Origin: Aquimarina spongiae
GTDB lineage: Bacteria > Bacteroidota > Bacteroidia > Flavobacteriales > Flavobacteriaceae
Length of the DNA: 64,000 nt
Assembly: GCF_900141785.1 (NCBI RefSeq)
Contig: NZ_FQYP01000003.1
Location: 62,001-126,000, forward strand
Reading direction: 5' to 3'
Shown here: positions 55,164 to 64,000 of the stretch, piece by piece
How the letters are laid out: each line of letters begins with the position of its first letter
Numbering within the stretch: position 1 is the first letter of the stretch
The notes under the pieces: model-generated
The model's input: only the letters and a program-made list of their open reading frames with translations
What the model was told of the DNA's origin: nothing
Databases searched by the model: none
Translations under genes and position numbers: made by a program

Positions 55164-55230
55164 CGACAAAAAACACAAATCATCGACAAAATGCATTATG
55201 TCATTACGGTAAAACCGTAAATTTTTGTCG
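55164..55230. promoter_or_regulatory. Operator-like repeat cluster upstream of the two-domain protein gene
   Basis: CGACAAAA occurs at 55164 and 55184, exactly 20 bp apart, and inverted as TTTTGTCG at 55223-55230. Between the last two lies TTACGGT-AAA-ACCGTAA (55204-55220), a perfect 7-bp palindrome. It may bind a regulator; it could also form a nested hairpin. Confidence 0.45.
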
Positions 55231-55297
55231 CCGCGAAAATAACACTTTTTTTTTCATAAAAACCACTTTAACACCTTAATTTTTAAGAATATAACAA

Positions 55298-55332
55298 AAA
55301 ACCCTGCTCAAAATATCGTTAAACAGGGTTTT
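55298..55332 (-). terminator. Terminator of queA
   Basis: A 9-bp perfect stem AAAACCCTG / CAGGGTTTT with a 17-nt loop, followed on the minus strand by TTTTTTG. It lies 22 bp after the queA stop codon. Confidence 0.8.
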
Positions 55333-55354
55333 CCTCAATACTTTGCTATTTTGA

Positions 55355-56404
55355 TTACAAGATTAACATTGCATCTCCATAGGAATAAAACTTATATTTT
55401 TCTTTTACCGCTTCTTCATAAGCTTCTTTTACAAAATCATGTCCTGCAAATGCAGAAACCATCATTAACAATGTAGATTTTGGTGTATGAAAATTGGTAA
55501 TCATACTATTTGCAATACTAAAGTCATATGGCGGGAAGATAAACTTATTCGTCCATCCTCTAAATTCATTTAGCGTTTTCTCTGAAGAAACCGAACTCTC
55601 TAAAGCTCTCATCACCGTAGTTCCTACAGCACATATTCTTTGCTTATTAGCAATACCTGAGTTGATCACATTGGTTGCCTGAGCAGTAATGAATGCTTCT
55701 TCGCTATCCATTTTATGTTTTGATAGATCTTCTACCTCTACCGGATTAAATGTACCTAAACCAACGTGTAAAGTAATTTCTGCAAAATCTACTCCTTTTA
55801 TCTCTAAACGTTTCATCAAATGTTTAGAAAAGTGAAGTCCAGCTGTAGGAGCTGCTACAGCACCTTCATTTTTTGCGTAAATGGTTTGGTAACGTGTCTC
55901 ATCCTCTGGCTCCGTATCTCTTTTGATGTATTTAGGAAGTGGCGTTTCTCCTAAATCTGTTAGTTTCTGTCTGAACTCATCATAAGAACCGTCATACAAA
56001 AAACGTAACGTACGTCCTCTCGAAGTTGTATTATCAATTACCTCTGCTACTAGACTCTCGTCATCTCCAAAATAAAGTTTGTTTCCGATACGAATTTTTC
56101 TTGCCGGATCAACCAATACATCCCAAAGGCGAGTTTCAGAATTTAATTCTCGTAGTAAGAACACTTCAATTCTAGCTCCTGTTTTTTCTTTATTTCCATA
56201 CAGTCTGGCAGGAAAAACTTTGGTGTTATTCACGACCATTACATCATTAGGCTCGAAATAATCTATAAGATCTTTGAACTGTTTATGTTCGATGGTTTGA
56301 TCCTTTCTATTAAGAACCATAAGACGAGCTTCGTCTCTATTCTCTGCTGGATATTCGGCCAACAACTCCTGTGGAAGGTTAAAATTGAAATGCGATAACT
56401 TCAT
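55355..56404 (-). CDS. queA: S-adenosylmethionine:tRNA ribosyltransferase-isomerase QueA
   Basis: 349 residues from the ATG at 56404 ([20 protein letters not shown]). It converts the preQ1 base in tRNA to epoxyqueuosine. ALYEKKT-like [40 protein letters not shown] and [20 protein letters not shown] are diagnostic. The reading frame extends eight codons upstream. Probably a single unit, 111 bp from aroA. Confidence 0.96.
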   Translation of the reverse strand: MKLSHFNFNLPQELLAEYPAENRDEARLMVLNRKDQTIEHKQFKDLIDYFEPNDVMVVNNTKVFPARLYGNKEKTGARIEVFLLRELNSETRLWDVLVDPARKIRIGNKLYFGDDESLVAEVIDNTTSRGRTLRFLYDGSYDEFRQKLTDLGETPLPKYIKRDTEPEDETRYQTIYAKNEGAVAAPTAGLHFSKHLMKRLEIKGVDFAEITLHVGLGTFNPVEVEDLSKHKMDSEEAFITAQATNVINSGIANKQRICAVGTTVMRALESSVSSEKTLNEFRGWTNKFIFPPYDFSIANSMITNFHTPKSTLLMMVSAFAGHDFVKEAYEEAVKEKYKFYSYGDAMLIL

Positions 56405-56515
56405 TAGATTTATTTTTTGAAGATGCAAATATACAATCTCGTGACAGGGGTTGTCAAGTAAAATGACATATATTTTAACTCTTCTGTTGTAAGCGCTTTA
56501 GAACCGCAATAAATA

Positions 56516-57736
56516 CTACCCTAGTGCAAAACCTAACTTCTCGAGATCTCTCCAAAAATCTGGATAAGATTTGGATACTACATCGGCGTCTTCTATCGAC
56601 AATGAAGTTCTAAGTGCCAGAGGAGCAAATGCCATTGCCATTCTGTGGTCATGGTATGTCCCGATTAATATATCTTTTTCCATACGATTAGAAGCTGCCA
56701 ATCGCAGACTGTCTTCTGTTATTTCAACCTCTCCTCCTAATTTCTCTATTTCGGTTTTCAAAGCCTCTAATCGATCTGTTTCTTTGATTTTCAAAGTGTG
56801 CAGACCAGTTAGATAACAAGATATCCCTAATCCAAAACAGGTTACCGCAATGGTTTGCGCTATATCTGGCGAATTGGATAAGTCCAAACCATGAAGCGCT
56901 TCATAATTGGTGATATTATTTTTTTTAAGTGTTACCGTATGATCGCCAAAAACCGTTTCTACTCCCAGATTCTTGTAAATAGTGGCTAAAGAAGAATCAC
57001 CTTGATAGCTTCTCTTCTTATAACTTCCTAAAGTGATTTCTGCATTTTGAGACAGTGCAACAATACTATAAAAATAAGACGCAGAACTCCAATCCGACTC
57101 TACGACAATAGTATTGTCGATATCGTTTTTATTTTCCGGTATGGTTATTACATTATCTTTAAAAGCACCTTTAATTCCAACATCTTCAAGCAAACTAAGC
57201 GTCATATTGATATATGGTACCGAGGTCACCTTACCTTTTAACGCTATCTCTAATCCATTTGGTAATGAGGATGCCATTAACATCAAGGCAGAAATGTATT
57301 GACTGCTTACATTGGCCTGTAACTCTACCTTATTCGCTTCCGGCTTTGTTCCCAGGATATTAATTGGGGGATACCCTTCTTCTTTTTCATATTGGATATC
57401 ACATCCCAATTGCTGAAGGGCGTCTACCAAAATTTTTATAGGTCTTTCCTGCATTCTTTTACTTCCAGTGAGCGTAGTTTTCCTACCTTCTTTCAAAGCA
57501 AAATAAGCTGTTAAGAAACGCATCGCTGTTCCCGCATGATGAATATCTACGGTTTCATCTGTACTAGCCAAAGCTCTTTGCATAAGTACAGAGTCATCAC
57601 TATTAGATACGTTTTCAATCTTTATATTGGGATATAACGCTTGTAAAATAAGAAGTCTATTGGTTTCACTTTTTGACCCCGTTATCTGTAAAGCACCACT
57701 TTTTATAGCTGATACTTGCTGTAATTTCAAATTCAT
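56516..57736 (-). CDS. aroA: 3-phosphoshikimate 1-carboxyvinyltransferase (EPSP synthase)
   Basis: 406 residues, slightly shorter than E. coli AroA (427). It transfers enolpyruvate from PEP to shikimate 3-phosphate. ITGSKSETNRLLIL (around residues 18-31) and HHAGTAMRFLTAYFALKEG (around 81-99) are the PEP/shikimate loops. DWSSASYFYSIVA, IKETDRLEALKTEIEKLGG and GTYHDHRMAMAFA follow. The start overlaps the stop of the upstream small membrane protein gene (TAATG). Confidence 0.95.
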   Translation of the reverse strand: MNLKLQQVSAIKSGALQITGSKSETNRLLILQALYPNIKIENVSNSDDSVLMQRALASTDETVDIHHAGTAMRFLTAYFALKEGRKTTLTGSKRMQERPIKILVDALQQLGCDIQYEKEEGYPPINILGTKPEANKVELQANVSSQYISALMLMASSLPNGLEIALKGKVTSVPYINMTLSLLEDVGIKGAFKDNVITIPENKNDIDNTIVVESDWSSASYFYSIVALSQNAEITLGSYKKRSYQGDSSLATIYKNLGVETVFGDHTVTLKKNNITNYEALHGLDLSNSPDIAQTIAVTCFGLGISCYLTGLHTLKIKETDRLEALKTEIEKLGGEVEITEDSLRLAASNRMEKDILIGTYHDHRMAMAFAPLALRTSLSIEDADVVSKSYPDFWRDLEKLGFALG

Positions 57737-57993
57737 TATTGTCGATTTGATTTGCGTTTTCTAAATTCTAAATAATACCCCATGATCATTCCATAGGTTA
57801 AGCCTCCAACCAAGCGGGAAAATACATAACGTATCCATCTGCCATCTGTAACTCGTTCTTCGACAAAAGCACTAAAAGCCAACCCCTTAAAATGCATAAA
57901 ATGCTCGATAATGCTAAAAATAATGACAAACCCAAGTCCTATAAAACCAACGGTCATCCAATATTTCTTTGAAGATATTATAGAGAAAAACAT
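57736..57993 (-). CDS. Small membrane protein of 85 residues
   Basis: One clear membrane segment (WMTVGFIGLGFVIIFSIIEH) and a probable second (YVFSRLVGGLTYGMIMGYYL), ending in a basic tail. No recognised family. It is coupled by TAATG overlaps both to the upstream MazG-like gene and to aroA downstream, so it is expressed as part of that unit. Confidence 0.7.
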   Translation of the reverse strand: MFFSIISSKKYWMTVGFIGLGFVIIFSIIEHFMHFKGLAFSAFVEERVTDGRWIRYVFSRLVGGLTYGMIMGYYLEFRKRKSNRQ

Positions 57994-58319
57994 TATTTTA
58001 ATTTTTCATTATTATGATGACGATCGTGATCTCTTTTTGTTTTGAGATCCAATTTTTTATCAAAAGCATCCTGCAGATCCACTCCTGTTTGATTGGCAAG
58101 ACAAAGTACTACAAAAAGCACATCTGCCAACTCTTCTCCCAGATCCTTATTTTTATCACTCTCTTTCTCACTTTGTTCTCCATAACGTCGAGCAATAATT
58201 CGTGCTACTTCACCTACTTCTTCAGTAAGTTGAGCCATATTGGTGAGCTCATTGAAATAACGTACTCCATGATTTTTGATCCAATCATCTACGGCTTGCT
58301 GTGCATTTTGAATATTCAT
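57993..58319 (-). CDS. MazG-like nucleotide pyrophosphohydrolase
   Basis: 108 residues, single MazG-type domain. It has the metal-binding pattern EEVGEVARIIARR (around residues 31-43) and LGEELADVLFVVLCLANQTG (around 72-91), giving the EExxE and ExxD acids. It probably hydrolyses abnormal nucleoside triphosphates. It overlaps the small membrane protein gene and follows the DUF3857 gene after 2 bp. Confidence 0.88.
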   Translation of the reverse strand: MNIQNAQQAVDDWIKNHGVRYFNELTNMAQLTEEVGEVARIIARRYGEQSEKESDKNKDLGEELADVLFVVLCLANQTGVDLQDAFDKKLDLKTKRDHDRHHNNEKLK

Positions 58320-58321
58320 AC

Positions 58322-60385
58322 TTATATTTTTTTAAGAACCACCTGATCGCTCTCTTTTTCAATGATTTTGTTATAAAACTCTTTGATCGAAGGATAATAT
58401 TCTGGTAATATCAGCGCCGAATTAATGGTTTCGGTAACTGAAATTTGAATCATTCCATTTACGATTTTAGCATTAAACGAAAATGACCCTAAATCATCAG
58501 GCAATTTAAATCCTCCTGACTCAGGCAACTCAGCTATTTGGTATCCTTCTGGTATTTTAATATTTACCATATACACATCTGAAAAACCATATCCAAAATC
58601 AACCGGATATCTTCGATCATCAGATTTGAATATATTCTCTTTATTACGCAAAAATAATAAAGGTGAGAAGAACATTTCATTATCTATGACCTCTATTTGA
58701 TCTTCAACTACAAATTCGAATCGTTCATTAACCGGTTTCCCCAATTGATTAGCACCTTTCACCTCATAATTTATCAATTCATCTATTTCGTATTTTTTAA
58801 GAATTCTTTTTTCATGAGACTTCTGGTCATAAATTCCGAATCGGTCACGAAAATTATGGGCCAGATAATCCAAATGATACATATTGGATTTTCCTTTAAT
58901 CGTTCCATCGGTATCAATTTCATATTGTAAGCTACTTCGGTTTAATGAAGGCTTGCCTGGTCTGAGATTCAAACGTTGTGATTTTCCATTTTCTGCTATA
59001 ATTCTAGCGGTCCCCTGTATTACTCGATTGGGAAGTACGTTAGGTTCCCCATATTTATCTGTGGCGTCCAGGTAAATACTATTGCCATTAGGCAATTTAA
59101 CTCTGGTGATCACATAATCAAATCCACCTAATGTAGGAAACAGAGACGTTACTTTTTGATTCGAAGTGACCAAGACTGGATTAGCTTTTACTCCCACATG
59201 ATTTAGCATCGAAGTAAGCATCAGGTTAATATCAGCCACATTACCTGTACCTTCTTTATACGCTTTTCTCACACCAGATTGCACTGTAGCGCGATAATTG
59301 CCGTTCCAATTCATTTTTTGTTTTACATAACCAAAGATCAATCCCGCCTTTTTTATAGGATCACTAATCCCTCCAACTAATTGATCAATATCTTCTTTGT
59401 AGTAATTTGTTTTATTTAGTTCCCCACCAAAATCGCCTCTGGAATACATTTTCTTGATAATTTCCTCCCAGGTGGTTGCATAATCCTCTATAGAACTTCC
59501 AAACTTGGTATATTGGAGTTCATAGACCACTGAAGACACATAATTGTTGATATTACCAGAATAAGCTTCATTTTTAAATGCAGGAATATCTGACATACTA
59601 AAATTATCAGTGGTAATCTTATAATCAATTACGTTTTGTTTTCCTCTATATTTTGAAGAAAATCCTGATTGCCCTCTTACGTTTCCTCCTCCTTGCTTCA
59701 ATACATCAGCGGCTTTTGTTCTTTCAGGAACATATACGAATTGTCCATTCGAAAATGTTTCTTTCAAATCTATTGGTAAATATCCTGTAGTATGTTTTTT
59801 AAAATTAAAATATTCTGGAGTTTTTATAGAAACCTCTAACTTCTTTATTGGTATTTGATCCTGCAACACCACTCTATCAATATTATAAACGAAAGGTGAA
59901 ATGATCTTATATTTATATTCTATTACCGAATTATCCTTAAGCTCTGGCATGGTAAATTTGATCTGATTATAATTTTCAGAATACTCATTCTCAAAAATCC
60001 CATCTTTTTGCAACTTTGTTTTGATCACTTTGCCTCCCTCGAGAGAATAGGTAAAGCCTTTTAAATCGCTCATTCTCTCTTCTGCTCTTTCATTCTTATA
60101 CAATAAAAAATCATCCGAAGCATAATCAAATCCATTCTTGTTATATAGTTTTACCCGTCGATGCACTTCAGTTATCAAAAGAAACCATCGTACGGTAGGG
60201 TTGTATTCGTAGTACACTTCTTTTTTATCATATAGAATCACCGCATTTGCAGTACTATCTGCTTCATAAGACTGTTCTTCCAATTCTGCTTTGGACACCT
60301 TTCCAAACTTATATTCTTGTCCGGAAGAGATATGAAAGGATAGTATACATATTCCTGTTAACAGCAGTTTATTTATAGGATTCAT
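58322..60385 (-). CDS. DUF3857/transglutaminase-like exported protein, Cys lost (paralog 1)
   Basis: 687 residues. A signal peptide (MNPINKLLLTGICILSFHIS) is followed by a DUF3857 domain over the first ~300 residues (YKFGKVSKAELEEQSYEADS, MPELKDNSVIEYKYKIISPF). Then a transglutaminase-like core at about 330-460 in which the catalytic Cys region reads GNVADINLMLTSML, with Val at the Cys position. It is thus probably not an active enzyme. A C-terminal beta region follows. Strongly similar to the next gene, from which it is separated by 15 bp: a tandem duplication. Confidence 0.85.
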   Translation of the reverse strand: MNPINKLLLTGICILSFHISSGQEYKFGKVSKAELEEQSYEADSTANAVILYDKKEVYYEYNPTVRWFLLITEVHRRVKLYNKNGFDYASDDFLLYKNERAEERMSDLKGFTYSLEGGKVIKTKLQKDGIFENEYSENYNQIKFTMPELKDNSVIEYKYKIISPFVYNIDRVVLQDQIPIKKLEVSIKTPEYFNFKKHTTGYLPIDLKETFSNGQFVYVPERTKAADVLKQGGGNVRGQSGFSSKYRGKQNVIDYKITTDNFSMSDIPAFKNEAYSGNINNYVSSVVYELQYTKFGSSIEDYATTWEEIIKKMYSRGDFGGELNKTNYYKEDIDQLVGGISDPIKKAGLIFGYVKQKMNWNGNYRATVQSGVRKAYKEGTGNVADINLMLTSMLNHVGVKANPVLVTSNQKVTSLFPTLGGFDYVITRVKLPNGNSIYLDATDKYGEPNVLPNRVIQGTARIIAENGKSQRLNLRPGKPSLNRSSLQYEIDTDGTIKGKSNMYHLDYLAHNFRDRFGIYDQKSHEKRILKKYEIDELINYEVKGANQLGKPVNERFEFVVEDQIEVIDNEMFFSPLLFLRNKENIFKSDDRRYPVDFGYGFSDVYMVNIKIPEGYQIAELPESGGFKLPDDLGSFSFNAKIVNGMIQISVTETINSALILPEYYPSIKEFYNKIIEKESDQVVLKKI

Positions 60386-60400
60386 AATTATTTGATTGGT

Positions 60401-62413
60401 TTATATTTTTTTTAAGACTACCTGATCATTTTCTTTTTGAATGATCTGATTGTAAAATTGTTTTAGCGTGGGGTAATATTCTGCAGGAATAAAGGGAGTT
60501 TTCAAATTTTCAGAAATAGTGATCTGAACTTTATCAGCATTTACATTTGATCTATAAACAAAACTCCCCATATCACCTGGTAATTTAAAAGCCTGACTTT
60601 TGGGTATTTCTGAAACCTCATAACCCTCAGGTATTTGAATGGAAACCATCATTTGATTAGCATACCCATATCCAAAATCTACTGGATATAAACGTTCATT
60701 GGACTTAAAGATATTTTCTTTATCTCTCAAAAAAAGTAGGGGTGCAAAGTATATTTCGTCTTCGATTACTTCTGCCTGGTCCTCTACGGTAAACTCGAAC
60801 CTTTCTGTTACAGGCTCCCCTAATTTATCAACACTTTTTAATTCGTAATTACTTAAATCGGTAATTTCATATCTCTTTTTAAGCCTTTTTGTTTGGGTCT
60901 CTTTATCCTTTATCGCATGGGCAGTACGAAATGAGTGTGCCAGATAATCTTTGTGATATAAATTCGTTTTTCCCGTGATTACCCCATCCTCATCCAATTT
61001 GCATTGCAGGCTAAACCTTCCCATAGCGGGTTGCTTTGGCCGAAAATCTATTAACTGAGATGTCCCTTTTTCGGATATTATTCTACCTGAACCATGTACT
61101 ACTCTATAGGGAAGAATATTGGGTTCTCCATATTTATCTGTAGCATCCAAGAACAGAATTTGATCTCCTGATTTTACTCTTGCAATTACATAATCAAATC
61201 CTTCTAATGTTGGAAATAATGAGATCGTCTTTCGAACGGAGCTTACCAATACGGGGTTAACCTCTACACCTGCATATTTCAACATCCCAATCAACATTAA
61301 ATTGATTTCTGCAGAGTTCCCAACGCCATCTGCGTACGCTTTTTTTACTCCATTTCTTGTTACTACCCCATACTTATTATTCCAATTCATTTTTCCTTGC
61401 ACAAAACTATAAATCAAAAGTGCCTTTTTGATAGGATCGGTAGTCGTTCCCAAAAGCTGGTCAATATCTTTTTTGAAATAAGCAGTTCTTTCTAATTCAT
61501 TCCCAAATCTAGGATTCTCGAAGACAGATTTTGCTACCGCCTCCCAGGTAGTGGCATAATTTTCAATTGAATTACCAAAGCGTGTATACTGAAGCTCAAA
61601 AAGTATGGAAGACAAATAGTTTTCTGGATTGCCCGAATACGGCTCTTCTATAAATGCCGGAACATTGGTAGACGTAATGTTGTTTATATTAACCTTATAA
61701 TCAATTCGGTCTACAGAATATTTAGTCTCTCTGGATCCAAAAGTATTCGCTGATTTAGAGTTAATAGAAATATTCTTATTGCGACTAGATTCTTTGAGAT
61801 TAACCGGCAAATACCCTGTAGTGTATTTTTTGAAATTATAGTATTCTGGGGTATTTACTGAGACTTCCAGTTTTTTAATAGGTATGCTTTGTTGTAAGTA
61901 TATCTTATCAATATTGTATATAAAAGGAGAAATGATTTTATACTTAAACTCAATTATTGATCCTTCTGATAAAGATGGCATCGTAAACTTTACCTCGTTA
62001 TAGTTCTCTGAGTATTCGTTTTCAAAAACCTCATCTTTGTCCAATTTTGTTTCGTTGATTTTATTACCAACCAAACTGTAAGACATTCCTTTTAAACCAC
62101 TTACTTTTTCTTTATTGCTATTATTTCTATACAGTAGCACCTCATGTGAGGCATGTTCAAATCCATTTTTGTTATACAATTTGATTCGCTGATACACTTC
62201 TGAAACCAATTGAAATCCTCGTGTCTGCGAATATTCATACCATACTTTTTTGTTTTTATACAATACCGCAGCATTAGCATTACTATCCAATGGATAGGAC
62301 TTTTCCAGCAGCTCATCTTTGGAAACCTTACCAAATTCGTATTTCTGGGCATACGAAGTTTGGACTGCAAAAACCAAAATGAAACAGGCAATTATGTAAT
62401 TAAAATTCTTCAT
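60401..62413 (-). CDS. DUF3857/transglutaminase-like exported protein, Cys lost (paralog 2)
   Basis: 670 residues. A signal peptide (MKNFNYIIACFILVFAVQTS) and the same layout as the gene at 58322: DUF3857 (YEFGKVSKDELLEKSYPLDS, MPSLSEGSIIEFKYKIISPF), then the transglutaminase core. GNSAEINLMLIGML stands where a Cys would be, with Ser at that position. The similarity to its neighbour across the full length shows an old tandem duplication. The start codon overlaps the stop codon of the third DUF3857 gene (TAATG). Confidence 0.85.
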   Translation of the reverse strand: MKNFNYIIACFILVFAVQTSYAQKYEFGKVSKDELLEKSYPLDSNANAAVLYKNKKVWYEYSQTRGFQLVSEVYQRIKLYNKNGFEHASHEVLLYRNNSNKEKVSGLKGMSYSLVGNKINETKLDKDEVFENEYSENYNEVKFTMPSLSEGSIIEFKYKIISPFIYNIDKIYLQQSIPIKKLEVSVNTPEYYNFKKYTTGYLPVNLKESSRNKNISINSKSANTFGSRETKYSVDRIDYKVNINNITSTNVPAFIEEPYSGNPENYLSSILFELQYTRFGNSIENYATTWEAVAKSVFENPRFGNELERTAYFKKDIDQLLGTTTDPIKKALLIYSFVQGKMNWNNKYGVVTRNGVKKAYADGVGNSAEINLMLIGMLKYAGVEVNPVLVSSVRKTISLFPTLEGFDYVIARVKSGDQILFLDATDKYGEPNILPYRVVHGSGRIISEKGTSQLIDFRPKQPAMGRFSLQCKLDEDGVITGKTNLYHKDYLAHSFRTAHAIKDKETQTKRLKKRYEITDLSNYELKSVDKLGEPVTERFEFTVEDQAEVIEDEIYFAPLLFLRDKENIFKSNERLYPVDFGYGYANQMMVSIQIPEGYEVSEIPKSQAFKLPGDMGSFVYRSNVNADKVQITISENLKTPFIPAEYYPTLKQFYNQIIQKENDQVVLKKI

Positions 62414-64000
62414 TAAAGTTGTTTTAGTACGATTTTGGATTTATCTATTTTCTTAATATCTGCTCTAAACTTGCGATACTCTTCGTATTTTTCTTTTGGG
62501 AATGTACCATCCTTGATCTTGAGGTATCTTTTGAACTTTAAACTGGCGTCATCTATTTTTTCTAATTCCCAAGAGTATTTCCCAAACTCTGTTTCTATTA
62601 TTTTTTTGTCCGGAACACTAGAAACCGTATATCCCTGAGGGACATGAATAATATATTCGTCAGTGTTAACGTAACCTCTGGATATTTCTAAAGGCATTTT
62701 TCTATCCTCATATTTTGGAAGGTTACTTTGATCACAACTAAATGCATTTGGAGCCACCAATAAACGGCTGCCTACCTTCTTCATATAATTCCTGCATGAA
62801 ACTTTGACCTCTTCGTTAAATGTGATCGCATCTACGTCGTTTTCAAAATTTAGCGAATTAATTTCCAGGTTATTTACATATCCCCAAAGCTCCTTATAAT
62901 ACACCTTTTGATCCTTTGGTGTTTCGAATCGAATACCATTATTCCAATCATATTCCAATCCTTTGGATTCTCTTTTAATTTCCGCTACCATTGAAGCGTC
63001 TGCCCCCAAATTAATAGTGGCCTGAGTATGAAGCATATTTTCTTCAGGTTCGTATCGTTTGGTTCTTTTAATTTCTCCTCCGTCTGGGGTTACTACCAGC
63101 ACATTTCGATCATCTGTAAAATCACCAATAAAATCAAAAGGAGCTGTTTGACTGGTACATTCTAACCATATATCCTCATCTTCTTCTGGAATATTAAGAA
63201 TGACATGATTTCCTTGCATAGCCGCAAAGTCTGGATCAATATCTCTTCTTTCGTTTGCAAAAACCACTGTATAATATGATAATATCCCTTGACTATCCAA
63301 TAGGGCTTTGGTATAATTGGTAAGTGCTTTACAATCTCCGTATCCCAATCGGTCTACATCACTCGCCAAAAAAGGCATCCAACCCCCAACTCCCAACTGC
63401 ACACTGATGTATCTGGTTTTGCCTTGCACATACTCATAAATTCGTTTTGCCTTTTCTCTTTTTGTAGTTAAACCTTCTGTTAGTTTTCCAACTTCGTTTA
63501 TCGTTTCTTGCGACAATTCATCTCTTCCGGTCAGCAACTTATCATATTGCCATTTCCCCATGGTCTTCCAATCTGTAGCAGCTCCCTTTACTCCCTGGAG
63601 ATAAAATTCATTTAAGGTCGCCCTTACCATAGGGACTGTGTTTCTATATGACGGACTTAGTACTTCTCGTAATCTTGAAGGCATCCGATCAATGGTATAT
63701 TTTCTTTGACCATCAGATTCGTCTTTTTGCACGGGAAAACCTTCAAAATTTGTTTCATTATATCGAATAGAAATATCCGTATTATTCACTATCGTGTAAG
63801 AAGACTTTTGCACGCCCAATCTATACCCCAATAGTGGCAACCAAGGAGTAATAAATGCAGTGGATGATTTTTGCACTTCACTCTCAAAAACCAACGTATA
63901 AGGATAGTCTACAGGAGTATAATCAAAATACAACATTCGATCATCATTCATCAAAGAAATACCATCATGTCTACTCCTATCCTTAAAATCCTTCTTTTTG
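62413..64000 (-). CDS. DUF3857/transglutaminase-like protein with intact Cys (5' end outside window)
   Basis: The frame is open through the right edge (KDRSRHDGISLMNDDRMLYF ...), so the N-terminus is missing; an in-frame TTG at 63954 is not a likely start. At least 528 residues are present. The transglutaminase core has RLGYGDCKALTNYTKALL with the catalytic Cys and QGNHVILNIP with the His, unlike its two neighbours. Its substrate is unknown; proteins like this are exported and may act on the envelope. It is the first known gene of the DUF3857-MazG-aroA unit. Confidence 0.85.
   Translation of the reverse strand, partial: KKKDFKDRSRHDGISLMNDDRMLYFDYTPVDYPYTLVFESEVQKSSTAFITPWLPLLGYRLGVQKSSYTIVNNTDISIRYNETNFEGFPVQKDESDGQRKYTIDRMPSRLREVLSPSYRNTVPMVRATLNEFYLQGVKGAATDWKTMGKWQYDKLLTGRDELSQETINEVGKLTEGLTTKREKAKRIYEYVQGKTRYISVQLGVGGWMPFLASDVDRLGYGDCKALTNYTKALLDSQGILSYYTVVFANERRDIDPDFAAMQGNHVILNIPEEDEDIWLECTSQTAPFDFIGDFTDDRNVLVVTPDGGEIKRTKRYEPEENMLHTQATINLGADASMVAEIKRESKGLEYDWNNGIRFETPKDQKVYYKELWGYVNNLEINSLNFENDVDAITFNEEVKVSCRNYMKKVGSRLLVAPNAFSCDQSNLPKYEDRKMPLEISRGYVNTDEYIIHVPQGYTVSSVPDKKIIETEFGKYSWELEKIDDASLKFKRYLKIKDGTFPKEKYEEYRKFRADIKKIDKSKIVLKQL

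Noticed and set aside
55064..55354. Possible riboswitch upstream of queA or of the two-domain gene
   Set aside because: The interval lies downstream of queA, not upstream. The repeats there do not resemble a preQ1 or other known riboswitch fold.

Overview
The window is a stretch of chromosome from a member of the Flavobacteriia (Bacteroidota). The evidence is low GC, no purine-rich Shine-Dalgarno sequences ahead of genes, TAnnTTTG-type promoter boxes, the gliding genes gldB and gldC, a type IX secretion C-terminal domain, a flavobacterial-style dcw cluster and a DnaG of the flavobacterial type. I cannot name the genus from sequence alone. No rRNA, CRISPR array, transposase, integrase or prophage gene is visible.

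Layout. 1-2312: 5' part of a large secreted beta-propeller (sortilin/VPS10-like) protein, cut by the window edge. 2.6-5.5 kb: enoyl-CoA hydratase, NTF2-like, AraC regulator and DinB-like genes. 6.1-7.6 kb: isocitrate dehydrogenase, with a bidirectional terminator. 7.7-21.7 kb: an accessory stretch in which every gene lies on the minus strand: regulators (AraC, Crp/Fnr, LytTR), DUF1428, DUF1801, DoxX, ACT and esterase genes, then a run of small orphan genes. 21.9-22.5 kb: yqeY and a tRNA-Arg(TCG) sharing one terminator. 22.5-38.3 kb: the complete dcw cell-wall/division cluster on the minus strand (mraZ, rsmH, ftsL, ftsI, murE, mraY, murD, ftsW, murG, murC, ftsQ, ftsA, ftsZ), with a clear MraZ operator in front. 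38.5-45.4 kb: alpha/beta hydrolase, engB, a small conserved gene, gldC-gldB, nadE, a LuxR-type regulator and dnaG. 45.4-51.8 kb: a 1085-residue T9SS cargo protein and an ECF sigma / anti-sigma / outer-membrane protein unit. 51.9-64.0 kb: polyprenyl synthase, rlmN, a two-domain secreted protein, queA, aroA, a MazG-like gene and three DUF3857 genes, the last cut by the right edge.

The most unusual region is 17.9-21.7 kb. Five consecutive units, each holding one or two small minus-strand genes, are separated by spacers that behave like integron attC sites. Each unit starts with its own GTTNNN box 13-27 bp before the start codon. Each ends, 2 to 24 bp after the stop codon, with a box that is the reverse complement of that unit's own start box and not of its neighbour's. 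Two pairs match at 9 of 9 bases and the others nearly so. This matched-end covariation is what gene cassettes with attC sites should show, yet no integrase is in the window and the boxes depart from the classical consensus. A sixth isolated unit of the same design carries the ACT-domain gene at 15 kb.

Other points worth checking are a DnaG lacking all four zinc ligands, a response regulator with Glu in place of the phospho-acceptor Asp, two tandem transglutaminase-like proteins without the catalytic Cys, and a possible fourth MraZ box lying over the mraZ start codon.
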